NCBI GenBank assembly: GCA_023105745.1
Contig: JALGQZ010000005.1
Coordinates: forward strand, 67,039,019-67,103,018
Source of the DNA: Austropuccinia psidii
Lineage: Eukaryota; Basidiomycota; Pucciniomycetes; Pucciniales; Sphaerophragmiaceae
Direction: 5' to 3'
DNA: 64,000 bases
Shown in pieces: positions 36,000 through 46,449 of this stretch (positions within the stretch are counted from its first letter, which is position 1; each line of letters starts with the position of its first letter). The notes beneath the pieces were generated by a model. It was not told the origin of the DNA. It saw only the letters and a program-made list of their open reading frames with translations, and searched no databases. The position numbers were made by a program, and so were the translations under genes.

Positions 36000-37479
36000 A
36001 TAGGAAGAAGAACTTCAGATTCTCTGAATGGGAACCAGGGAGTGGTACCCTTGACAGTGGAAACACTGAATCAGAAGGGATAGAAACCCCCATACTGGGA
36101 ATAAGTTCCTCAGAACTGCACAATGAATTTTTCAATGCAGTGCTGAAATCATATGCTAAACACAAACAGTGTAGCATACTACTCCAACTCCTTCAACAAA
36201 AATACAGGAGCCCAGAACTGAAAACCCAGCTGGAGGAACCCTGGTTGAGGGCCTATAAGGACAATAAATTCTTCCTTATAGATGGCCTGATTTATCACAG
36301 AGAAAAGCACACCAGTGCACTCACAGTAATAGACAGAGACCACATCTCTTTAATCCTGCAGGAATGCCATGACTGCCCCTACATGGGACACATGAGTGAG
36401 GACAGGACTAAAGAGAGGGTAGCAAGCACAGCTTGGTGGCCCAAGTGGGAGCAAGAGTTGAGTGAATACATCAACACTTGTGAAAGATGCCAAAAGGCAA
36501 ATAGAAAACATGGGAAGAAATATGGGTTGCTTCAACACATAGAAGAACCCAAACACCCATGGGAAACCATCAACATGGACTGGGTCACAGGACTTGTCCC
36601 AGGAGGCAAAGAAAACTACAATGCCTGCTTAATCATAGTTGATAGGTTCAGCAAGAGCATGAGATGTCTACCATGCCATAAAGGGACACAGCCATGGACA
36701 CTGCTCTGTTATTTTGGAATAACATCATATCCACCTGTGGAGTCCCTAAGATCATAATTAGTGACAGGGACCCAAAATTCACATCTGAATTTTGGACCAA
36801 TTTATATGACATGCTTGGCACCAAGCTTGCTTTTTCCACAGCTTACCATCCACAAACAGATGGCCTAGCTGAGAGGATGATCCAAACAATGGAGGACATC
36901 CTCAGGAGGTTCTGTGCCTATGGCATGGAATACAAGGACCATGAGGGATACACCCATGATTGGGTCACCCTCTTACCAGCAGTCCAACTGGCTTATAATA
37001 CAAGCCAGCACTCTACCACAGGAAAAACACCTGCACTGGTAGAGAAAGGGTGGAATCCCCTGTTACCTGTGGATCACTTGAAGAAAAATCTTCTGACCAT
37101 CCACCCTACAGCCAAAGACTTCCATGATATGTGGAAGAAAGCCTGTGATACCGCTGCCAAATGCATAGCTGAGGCCAAAGAGTATAGCAAGCAGAGGTGG
37201 GACAAATCACATATGGAACCTAACTTCAAGGAAGGGGACCAAGTGTTAGTGTCTACACTGAGCTTTAACAATCGCAAAGGACCCAAGAAGATGAGAGACT
37301 CATTTGTAGGGCCCTTCACTATCATTAAGTTGATAGGGAAGAATGCAGTAGAGGTCAAGATCACTGAGGAGGTTTCTAGGAAACACCCAGTCTTTCCAGT
37401 AAGCCTGGTCAAACCATACTTCCAAACAGAGGAGGATAAATCCCCTCCAGGAAGAAAAACATCACTCCACCAGAAATAG
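35990..37479 (+). pseudogene. Element A integrase, split by frameshifts
   Basis: Two overlapping frames. 35990-36757 holds the N-terminal extension, the HHCC zinc domain (ECHDCPYMGHMSEDRTKER, then CERCQKAN) and the first half of the core with NMDWVTGLVPGG and IVDRFSKSM. 36694-37479 takes over with [41 protein letters not shown] and the C-terminal GPF part ([44 protein letters not shown]). The Asp, Asp, Glu catalytic residues are all present but need a frame change near 36680. Another shift near 37440 separates the chromodomain. Confidence 0.9.
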
Positions 37480-37691
37480 TGGAAGTAGAAGACTCTCCTG
37501 GACCTGTGAGTAAAATCATCAGGGCCAGAAAAATCAGACTTAATGGGAAGGATCAGAGACAATATCTAGTCAGATTCAAGAACCTAACAGCTGACAAAGA
37601 CAAATGGTTGGCAGAGGATGCCATACCAGATGGGAACCTTCATCTAAGGAGATTCAGAGCCTCTAGGAGGACTGAACAGTCTCATCAATGA
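37440..37691 (+). CDS. Element A chromodomain
   Basis: Read in the frame of 37479-37691: [52 protein letters not shown]. This is the chromodomain-like C-terminus of chromovirus integrases, thought in the family to guide integration to heterochromatin by reading histone marks. Only part of the aromatic cage can be judged by eye (Tyr and Trp present). It fits the clustering of these elements in old transposon DNA. Separated from the integrase by a frameshift in this copy. Confidence 0.8.
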   Translation: MPSRKKNITPPEIVEVEDSPGPVSKIIRARKIRLNGKDQRQYLVRFKNLTADKDKWLAEDAIPDGNLHLRRFRASRRTEQSHQ

Positions 37692-37702
37692 TGAGCCTTT
37701 TT

Positions 37703-37715
37703 TAGAGGGAGGGTA
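37703..37715 (+). promoter_or_regulatory. Polypurine tract of element A
   Basis: TAGAGGGAGGGTA just before the 3' LTR at 37716, preceded by a T run; expected primer for plus-strand synthesis. Confidence 0.65.
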
Positions 37716-39153
37716 TGTCAGCCTGTGACTCAAAACCAGAGCACAAGCATGACAGCCAAAATACCATAAACCAATGGTATAGCCAAAATACCACCAAAAC
37801 ATGGAGCTGAGCCAAATCATCTCAAAAGGTATCAAAAGAAAGAGGAAACTCACCTCTTTCTTAAAATATAAGTCCCATCACCATAGGACAAGAAATAACA
37901 AAGTTATTCCTGCTCAAAGTTATTGCTGAGCATAAACCTTAATTTTCACCTCTCATCTAAAATCTAGAAGGAGAGGCTTAACCCCATCAAATGGGTATTC
38001 AAAATGAAGCTCTGAGTCAGGGCTATCTAATGGTGCTATCCAAACTGAGCTGGAACCAGTATTACTTGAGTTATGGTCAAATTCAGACCAAATAAGGGTG
38101 AACAAAACATTCACCTCTCATCTAACTTTTACAGTTTTAGTGTGAGATACCTAAAGTGGGTTATTTTTGGAAAGAGCACAATCAGGGCTATCTGATGGTG
38201 CCATCCATTTCCTCATAGCTCAACTACAACAGAAGTTATTGGCCAAACAAGCTTAATACAGCTTTTGCCCAGACCACGCCAATGTACAAAAATACTTGTA
38301 CATGGGATAACTTTGTCATATTTAATGATAACCATGTCAAGTTAGGTACCATTGTGTAGAGCTCATACAGAGCTATTCAATGAACCAACGTTGAGCTTGA
38401 TATCTCAAAAACTGACAGAGCTATGACCATTTTAAGGTCAAAATCCCACCTGCTGTCAGATACAGCCTTACCATGGGATAATATCCCATAACCACAAATA
38501 TGAGGTGTCAAATAGACAAAGAAGCATGTTTTTACTTCAATACCTCATATTTCAGTCAATACTGGGGTCCCATACAGGTTCTGTACAGCATTCTACGCGT
38601 CATACACGTCAGAATCAGGCTGTGAGGTCCCCAGATGAAAATTTTCACCCTGTATTGGTGAAAACCGCCCAGATGTGGTTTCAAAACCACATCTGAGCCA
38701 AATACAGGGTATACAGGCTGTTTGCAAACCACAAGCCTGTCATAGAGAGTGAAAAATCTTCACTTCCTCTACGTGGAAAGGTCTAGCAGCCTTTCCACCT
38801 CAGTTTCAGGATAAAAGGAGGGCTTTTCACAGCCAAAAGCCTTTCCTCATCCTGCTCTTGAATACCCTATGTAGTAAACTGTCAAAAACAGCTTTACTCT
38901 TGGGTAATAAACAGGTATAATTATATATTTAATTATTGTAACTCTTATTATAGTAACCCAACTGGTAAGATTGCACCCTGGGTTCTCAATAGCGCTCACC
39001 ACCACTATTCTTCAATAGTAGAACCCTTTAAATATATTACAAATCATCTTTTAAATCAAAAACCCTTATTTTTAATCAATTTTCTACGTGTCACAGTCAT
39101 AATTCTAGCTGTAAATACTCTTATTACCACTTCAATATAGACTCAGCCTGACA
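37716..39153 (+). repeat. 3' LTR of element A
   Basis: 1,438 bp, same ends as the 5' LTR; followed by the AGAAA duplication at 39154-39158. Confidence 0.97.
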
Positions 39154-39436
39154 AGAAACCATGATTGTATGATTGAGAAACCTGTATTTGAGATGTGAAA
39201 CTGTATTGGTGTATCCAATACAGATATTTCAATCAATACAGGTATTTGCACCTGTATTGAAGGAAGGCCTGTATTTGGTGAATCCTGTATTTGGGTGTTG
39301 CCTGTATTGAGCTGTATTGAGGTTTGGAACTGGATTTGGTGAATCTTCCATGAACCCCCTTGCTGATTAGGTGTTGGAAGATTTTCCATTAGTAATGAGT
39401 CATAATGCCCTGCCTGTCTCCATGGCTGTGACATAA

Positions 39437-40996
39437 GCCCTCATCAAGGCTTTAAACTGATGGGCTTAAAAAAATAATAATAAAACAAAATAATAAAATC
39501 CCTGGGCAAGGCTTTAAACTGCTTTGTTTCTTTTTTTAATCTTATGATTTTTTTTTGTTTTTTTTAATTACTGACAAACTCTTTGTTTGAATTTTTCAGG
39601 GCCATAAATAAAAAAGGGAAGAACATTAAGAAGCCCTCATCAAGGCTTTAAGCTTATGGTTTCTTTTATTTTCTATTTTACTTTATAATTATATTGGACT
39701 CACATTTCCTATTCTCAATTTCTACAGGGCTTGAAATTTCTTCTTTATATATGAATCAATATATATATATATATATATATGTAAGAAAAAAACTCAATAT
39801 ATATATATAAATAACAGAATGACATTACAATAAATTGAATAAAGGGCTACAAATTTCAAAAAAAATATCCCTGAGCAAGGCATTAAACTGCTCAATTTTA
39901 TATTATTTTATCACTTTATTGCCTTCATTATTTTACTGACAATTTTATTTTATTTTTTACAGCTTATATCAACAAATATATATAAAATAAAAAAAGAAAG
40001 ATCAATATGTATAGCAGAATGAGAGTTAAAAAAGAACATGTCCTCAGCAAGACATTAAACTGCTGGAATTTCCTTTCATTTTCTCCTTCATAGTACATGA
40101 AGCTGACATATTTTATTTTGATGTGCTACAGGGCTGCAAAGAACAATACATGCCCTGAGCAAGGCAATAAACTGGTCAATTCTATTTTTTTATGTCTATC
40201 AATTAAATTCTTAATTATTGAGTTTTCTGATATTATATTTTTTCAGTATATTTCAAAACAAAATGAAAGAAACAAAACAAAAGCAGTATATATATATATA
40301 TATATATATCTCATGAATTAAGGAGGTTGGAATGAACTGAGAAGGAGCCCTCAGAAAGGCTTTAAGATGCTCAATTTTATTTTTTATCATTTATTAAATT
40401 TCTTATTTTAACTGACATATTACTTTACAGTTTTTTTATATTAATCAATATATATAACAGAATGAGGGTTGAAAATGAAAAGGCCCTAAGCAAGGCTTTA
40501 AACTGCTATTTTATTGTTTATGCTTTTTTATGTTGAAGAATAACTATACTAACATATTTAGTTTGGCTTCTACAGGGATTCAACATTAAAAAAAACACTT
40601 TCATGATTTTATAAACTTGAGAAAATACTTTTGAAATGAAGATAAGTCCTCAATAAGACTATAAACTGTTGAATTCAATTTACAGCTTGGCTTTGAAGAT
40701 AAATCAAATGTCATGAAAACCAAAAGTATCAAACAAAAGTGCCTGGACACAGGATAAGGTCCTTCGCAAGACCATAAACTGCCCACCAAAATTATTAACA
40801 GGGACTCAAAAAAAAACAATCAACCAATGGTCCTTGGCAAGACCATAAACTGCCCACCACTAAAAATTCTCAACAAGGACTCAAAATGACAAACAATCAA
40901 CCAATGGTCCTGGGCAAGACCATAAACTGCCTATTTAAAGAAATCAAGAAAATATTAAAGGAGGATAAGTCCTAGGCAAGACTATAAACTACCTAA
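39437..40996 (+). repeat. Structured motif array of D1, main block (13 copies)
   Basis: Copies start at 39437, 39499, 39633, 39868, 40040, 40152, 40347, 40482, 40646, 40758, 40829, 40906 and 40969. Core: GGYCCT, arm, GRC, 2-3 nt, TAAAC, arm complement. Examples of pairing arms: CATCA/TGATG (39437 copy), GAGCA/TGCTC (39868), CAGCA/TGCTG (40040), CAATA/TGTTG (40646), GGCA/TGCC (40829). Outer arms covary as GGTC/GACC, GTC/GAC or GCC/GGC. Between copies lie T-rich tracts, then TACAGGG-like boxes, then A-rich tracts. No ORF. All copies point the same way as D1. Simple (AT)n tracts lie at 39759-39781 and 40290-40310. Confidence 0.85.
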
Positions 40997-42088
40997 GGTT
41001 TCATTTCTTTTTTTACTTTCTGATTTTATGTAATTATAAACAAGTATTAGAAAGATGTATTTACTTGAACCTTTTGAACATACTTTTTTATTTCTTTTTT
41101 AAATTTATTTATTCATTTTCACTAAGAATTAGAGGCATATCCCATTCATTATCTCAAGAATATCATATTTATTTATTGTCTTTATTATACTTCTCCTACT
41201 ATTACAACAAGAGCCATTAAACTGGCTTAAGTTTTCAACTCAAAAATAATAATTAAAAAAACTCTACACCAACTAATTGGTTGAAACAATCAATTCATTC
41301 AAAATATTTCTTGGATTACAAGAAAGTGATGGGAACTTGTTTGAAAGAAAGAAGAATTTGTGCCATGAAGGCATTAATTGAGCTCTGAAGGAGTTATTTA
41401 TATTAAAAACTCATAAATTGATGACATAATCTGGGAAATTTACATATTAATAACACCTCAATGTGCTATTTTTTGCCAAAAGGACTGTAAAAAGCCCCCC
41501 AAAAGCAAACAAGAGTTTTTAAAACTGTACAAATATTTGTTTTTAACTGTTTAAATTCTTTTAACAACTCAAATGCATTTATGGGTAACAGAAAATCTGA
41601 ACCATAAAGGTGATGGACTTGAAATAAAGTCTGAGTCACAATGATGATTCCAAAAATTGAGAGTTGTGGCATCATAAGGGTCACTATATGAATAAAGGAC
41701 TCAAATTATGATCATTCAATTATGTCATATTAATTATAAATACTCTCAAGAGCACCAATTGTTTCTAAATGGCACAAATTACCACCTTTAACCAAAGAGT
41801 TCCATGATCTTGATTGTGATTCAGGATTATTTCCTTTGGAGTGTCATTTTTACTCAGATATATCAGTTTTTAGGTTATTTTATACTTAAAATCTAAGGAA
41901 AAAAAATATTCACTCCACTTTAAAAAAAGAAATTATGTGAGTTTACTGTATTATTATTTATTATTATCAAAATCACTATCAAAAATAAGGGGTGGGTAAG
42001 CTTATTTCTTACACTATCCCTTATAGTGAAAGTTTTGGGGGAATTAGAACATATCCTCTTCCAAATTTGAAAACCAACTCAAGATTTT
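40997..42088. other. AT-rich non-coding stretch of D1
   Basis: No credible ORF, motif copy, LTR or RNA gene recognised. The only notable sequence is the purine-rich tract that ends the stretch (next entry). Confidence 0.5.
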
Positions 42089-42104
42089 TAAATGGAGAGG
42101 GGGG
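42089..42104 (+). promoter_or_regulatory. Second, internal polypurine tract of D1
   Basis: TAAATGGAGAGGGGGG matches 15 of 16 bases of the tract before the D1 3' LTR (TAAATGGAGAGGGGGA, 47810-47825) and the D2 LTR (56423-56438). It is followed by CCCTTATCC, not by an LTR start, so it is not a broken LTR junction as far as I can see. It lies ~1.1 kb before the RT-containing pol segment. A central plus-strand primer, as in lentiviruses and some yeast elements, is the natural interpretation. Confidence 0.55.
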
Positions 42105-42268
42105 CCCTTATCCAAAAAAATATTATTGTAAAGAATATCAATAAATCAATTTTAAAATTAATTTTAAATCATCTTATTATTATAATTTTTCATTTTTCAT
42201 TTTTAATTTCATTTTTCTTTAACAGGAATACTTTAGAAATACAGGAGAACCAAAGGAAGTAAATTATT

Positions 42269-42481
42269 TTGAAAAAATATCAATATAATGAGGAAACATT
42301 ATATCACATACCAATTATCACAATACTGGAAGAAAAAAGAAGATTGTTTATAAAGAAAAGCAGGAGTTCCTTATTGATTGACCTTTGGAAAACACCAGAC
42401 CTTGGAAATTTCATTGATTCTGGATTGAAACACAATTGGAATTCAAGAATCACTGGCCAGGATTTATGGACTGAAGGATGA
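42269..42481 (+). other. Short open stretch upstream of D1 pol (doubtful)
   Basis: 70 codons (MKKYQYNEETLYHIPII...ITGQDLWTEG), acidic and basic residues mixed, no motif. The sequence goes on as LTGLILDSGLNQHDGPIG after a stop. It lies between the internal polypurine tract and the pol ORF and may be part of a decayed accessory gene. Weak support. Confidence 0.25.
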
Positions 42482-42596
42482 CTCACTGGATTAATTCTTG
42501 ACTCAGGACTCAATCAACATGATGGACCAATAGGATGATGTAAAACACTCAACACAAATTTCCCTTGGGATTTTAAAGAATCTTGAAGACTCAAGA

Positions 42597-43093
42597 GGTC
42601 CTCAGCATGACACTAAACTGCTTCCCCTGTAGACTTGGGCAGGGAAAATTATAAAAAAATAAAAATAACAGCCAAGAAGCTGCAGGGGATTTTCATAGTC
42701 AGGAGAAGTGCTGAAGGACCATTTTTTTTCCTTAGAATGACAATAAAATTCTCCCTTTGCGTAACAGGAACAAGGGGTTTCACAGGTGCTTACAATTATC
42801 AAATTGGCCAGAATGAGCAAAGTGGAGTCCCAAGCCATCAATTAAGACAAGAAAATTCTTTATCAAGAAATAAAACAACCAGCAGAATCTTGCATCAAGT
42901 GGGAATAATGAAGATTGAAGGATAAAACAAGATTCAAGTGGAATCCAAAATCAAGCCCAAAGGAGCTCAAGAATAAAGATAAGCCCTTGAATGAACCAGG
43001 AGGTCCTTGCATGAGTTAAACTGCAGGACTTGTATACCTAACATACAGAGGTTACACACCTAGTTGTAGGTCCTGTATGACCTTAAACTAAAT
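42597..43093 (+). repeat. Structured motif array of D1, last block (3 copies)
   Basis: Copies start at 42597 (AGCA/TGCT arms), 43012 (TGCA/TGCA) and 43069 (outer arms GGTC/GACC kept, inner arms weak). They are far apart and end ~100 bp before the pol start codon at 43196. Confidence 0.7.
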
Positions 43094-43195
43094 TTTTTAT
43101 CAAAGAAAGAAGAAGAATTGTGAAGAACTCAATATTTCAGGACACTAGAAAATTCTTAGAAATCATTAAAAAAGAAACAAAATAACTAATTGAAG

Positions 43196-43507
43196 ATGGA
43201 TCACCATATTTTAGCAGCCAAATGCAAATCAGTCCTGAAAAAGGTGAGACCAGTCAATGAGCCAATGCCTCAAGACCTTAACCTGCCTTTGGAAAGGCCA
43301 CCTTTCTCAAGAGATCCTTATTAAACACCCTTATCACCAAACCCACCTATATTTCAAGAAACCTTCAAGGTCACCAATGAAAGACTGCAAGCAGTTAATT
43401 TTCGCCCACCACGATGGTTATCATATGAAGAAATTAATGTACTCAAATACTTTATTACCTTAAGGGAGAAAGCAATAGCTTTCTGTGAAGAAGAAAGAGG
43501 AATACTC
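43196..43507 (+). pseudogene. D1 pol, N-terminal segment
   Basis: Starts ATG at 43196 (MDHHILAAKCKSVLKKV), then NEPMPQDLNLPLERPPFSRD, one stop (TAA at about 43322), RLQAVNFRPPRWLSYEEIN and FITLREKAIAFCEEERGIL. The frame runs up to the TACTC duplication and continues unchanged after solo LTR A-prime at 44933 (KHSYGKPYKMPVIPHEMW). This is the segment before RT in this class of fungal Gypsy elements, and the clean join proves that the LTR was inserted into a continuous reading frame. Function of the segment unknown. Confidence 0.75.
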
Positions 43508-44927
43508 TGTCAGGGTGACTCTATGATATAGCTTTACAATTACAAATAAAAGCTATAACTATGAGTGTGACACGAAAATAAAGATGAGAATTAAGATAAT
43601 AGATGGTTCAAAGGGCTATAATAAATGAATCTAGTGATGGTGAGTACTGTTGATAGCCCTGGGTGCAGTGTTTATCTGTTGGTTTACAATAATAAACCCT
43701 ACAATAATTATAATTTATAATTATACCTGTTAAATTCTGAGAGTACCACTTCTTTTGAGAAGTTAAACCACGTAATAATATGAAGAAAAGGATGCTGGAT
43801 TAGCTTCCTGGTGGGGAAAAGCCTCCTTTTATCTTGTTCTGGGATAGTGGGAGGTTTTTTACCTCTGCATATGACCACAGAGTGAAAATTTTCACTACTG
43901 TGGGCTGGTTTGTGGCTCTATACTCTCAATAAAGACTGTTATTGGGGGGAAATGTGGTTTTAGAGCCACAAGTAGTAATTTTTACCCTATAAAGGGTGAA
44001 CGTTTTCACCAATGGAGTTTACAGGTGTGTTCTGGTGCTTCTGATACGTCAGAAGCTGTACAGAACCTGTATGGACCTCTATAATTGACTTAACTATGAG
44101 GTATTGAAGTACAATCAAGCTTCTTTGTCTGTTTGACACCTCATAATCATAATTATGGGATAGTATCCCACTGTAAGTCTGTATTGGCCAAAATGTGGGA
44201 TTTTATCCTTAAGACTGCTATAACTTGGTCATTTTTTAAGATATTGAGCTCAAAATTGGTTCATTGTGTAGCCCTGGATGTAATATACACAATGGTACCT
44301 CATTTGCGATGGTTATTATTAAATATGGCAAAGCTATGCCATATACAAGCTTTCTTGTATACATTTATGATTTGTCCAAAAACTGTATGGAACTTGTTTG
44401 CTCCATATCTTTTGTTCTAGATAGGATATGGGCAAATGAATGGCACAATCATATAGCCCTGATTGTGCTCTTTCCAACAATACCCCACTTTAGGTATCTC
44501 ACACTAAAACTGGAGAAGTTAGATGAGAGGTGAATATTTTAATCACCGTTATTTGACCTTATTTTGGTCATAACTTCTGTAATACTGGTGCTAGCTCAGT
44601 TTGGCTAGTACCATTGGATAGCCCTGACTTAGAGCTTCAATTTGAATACCCATTTGATTGGTTTAAGCCTCTGCCTCTGGATTTCAGATGAGAGGTGAAA
44701 ATTAAGGTTTATGCTAAGCAATAGCTTTGAGCAGGAATAACTTTGTTATTATTTTTCCTATGATGATGGGAATTGTATATTTTTAAAGAGGTGATTTTCC
44801 TCTTTTCTTTGATACCTTTTGAGCTAATTTGGCTCAGCTCCATGTTTTGGTGGTATCTTGGCTTTACCATTGGTTTATGGTATTTGGCTGTCATGCTTGT
44901 GCTCTGGTTTTAAGTCACAGGCTGACA
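43508..44927 (-). repeat. Solo LTR A-prime, reversed, inside D1 pol
   Basis: 1,420 bp, reverse complement of the A-family LTR (plus-strand ends TGTCAGGGTGACTC and GTCACAGGCTGACA), with the target duplication TACTC at 43503-43507 and 44928-44932. More diverged from the LTRs of A than they are from each other, so an older insertion of the family. No internal sequence. Confidence 0.95.
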
Positions 44928-44932
44928 TACTC

Positions 44933-46316
44933 AAACACTCATATGGAAAACCTTACAAGATGCCAGTAATACCTCATGAAATGTGGCAGAAGAAATCAAT
45001 TCACATTCCCAAATCAATTTTAACTCAGTTTACTGAATTAATCAGAGAAATAATCAAGACTGGACTCTATGAGCAATCCACATCAAGCTACACAAGCCCA
45101 ATATTTTGTGTGTCCAAATCAAATGGGAAACTCAGACTTGTCCATGACCTTCGAGAACTCAACAAAGTCACCATCAAGGATGCGGGCTTACCACCTCACA
45201 TTGAAGAATTTGTAGATGCATTTTCAGGAAGAGCATGCTATGGACTAGGAGGCATCATGGAGGGTATGATGAAAGAGAATTAGATGTCATTACAAGACCC
45301 CTCACCACTTTTGAAACCCCCCTTGGAAGGATGCAACTCACAAGACTACCCCAAGGAGCCACCAACTCAGTGACAGTATACCAAGCCCAAATGACCTGGA
45401 TACTTCAAGAATAAATACCAGAGAGTGTAGGAATTTATATTGATGATGGAGGAATAGAAGGACAAAGATCACTTTACAACCAAGAAACACTACCAGAAAA
45501 CCCCTCAATCAGAAGATTTATATGAGAATATGCCATAACCTTGGAAAGAGTTTTATTCAGGATTGAATAAGCAGGAATTACTATCTCAGGATCAAAGTTT
45601 GCATGCTGTTTTCCAGCTTTGGACATAGTAGGGCATGTTGTATCATTTAAAGGAAGAACAATTTCAAAACAAAAACTCAACAAAATCCAAAATTGGCAAA
45701 CACCTCTTAACAAGAAGGAAATAAGGGGATTTCTTTGACTATGTGCCTATGTAACAATGTTCATTGAAAACTTCTCACAAGCTGCATCACCACTCCGAAG
45801 GCTCACTAGAGAAGATGTTGACTGGGACTGGGATCAAACATGTGAAGAAGCTTTCCATAGGCTCAGAAGAATAGTTGAAGAAGAAATAACCCTCAAGAAA
45901 TTGGATTATGACAAAGGAGCAGGTGAAATTAAGCTAGCAGTAGACTCAAGCTACATTGCTGCAAGAGCAGTACTCACTCAAGAAGATAAAGAAGGAAAAG
46001 ACAGACCAGTATTATATGAATCAATAACTTTTTCAAAATTGGAATCAAAATACCCACAGCCCAAATTAGAACTCTGTGGAGTTGCAAGAATTCTGAAGAA
46101 GCTTCAAACAATACTTTGGGGACAAAATTTTGAATTACAGATTGATGCCAAGGCCTTAATTGAAATTATCAACACCCCTTGCTTACCCAATGCCCCCATG
46201 ACAAGACGGGTGGCTTTCATTCAGCTATTTTGCTTTGATTTGGTACACAAACAAGGGAGAGCTTTCACTATTCCAGATGGGCTATCCATAAGACCAGAAA
46301 ACTTGGAAGAAGAAGA
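44933..46316 (+). pseudogene. D1 reverse transcriptase and RNase H
   Basis: RT begins TGLYEQSTSSYTSPIFCVSK and KLRLVHDLRELNKVTIKD, then AGLPPHIEEFVDAFSGRACY. A frame change near 45255 is followed by YDERELDVITRPL and RLQLTRLPQGATNS. The catalytic box GIYIDDGG is intact at 45430-45450, after a stop at about 45412. Thumb: AGITISGSKFACC, then FLXLCAYVTMFIENFSQAAS. RNase H in the frame of 45757-46320: KLAVDSSYIAARAVLTQED, ESITFSKLESKYPQPKLELC, ELQIDAKALIEII. This RT clade differs clearly from A, B and E (no MPFG block; GG after YIDD). Confidence 0.9.
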
Positions 46317-46449
46317 TTAAGATGCACCAGAATTCGATGAAGAAGAAGATTGGATAAAGGCACACCCTGGATTTGGGGCTAAGAATGTAAATTCACTCCA
46401 TTTTTCAGGAATACAAGTACCAACCAAACAAGAAGTATTTCGGAAGAGA

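Larger units (their letters stand above)
29485..39153 (+). mobile_element. Element A: young, nearly complete Ty3/Gypsy chromovirus
   Basis: 9,669 bp with 1,438-bp LTRs on both sides and a perfect 5-bp target duplication AGAAA (29480-29484, 39154-39158). LTR ends are TGTCAG and CTGACA. By eye the LTRs differ at about 38 sites (near 2.6 %), so it is the youngest datable insertion here. Gag and pol share one frame from 31866 to 35999 apart from two stops, and frameshifts break the integrase. Zinc knuckle, retropepsin, YIDD RT, RNase H, HHCC and DDE integrase and a chromodomain are all visible. Inserted into solo LTR G1. Confidence 0.97.
29034..39433 (-). repeat. Solo LTR G1 (about 726 bp), interrupted by element A
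   Basis: Blocks 29034-29484 and 39159-39433 form one LTR: minus-strand start TGTCACAGCC, end CCCTGTGACA, with the target duplication TAAGC at 29029-29033 and 39434-39438. The reverse complement of 29034-29480 matches 51290-51741 (blocks CAAATATACCAGCCCC and GGGCCTGG/CCAGGCCC), which fixes family and orientation. No internal sequence, so a solo LTR. Inserted in the motif array of D1, just beside a motif copy. Confidence 0.88.

Noticed and set aside
39437..40996. Array as a run of short introns
   Set aside because: The acceptor side is convincing but I found no consistent GT donor at a fixed place in the units, so I report the signals only as a finding.
41466..41684. Minus-strand ORF of 72 codons in the D1 interior
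   Set aside because: No motif, ordinary length for chance in this composition.
28673..43093. CRISPR-like array
   Set aside because: Repeats are diverged, spacers are irregular (60-230 bp and more) and low-complexity, and the genome is eukaryotic.
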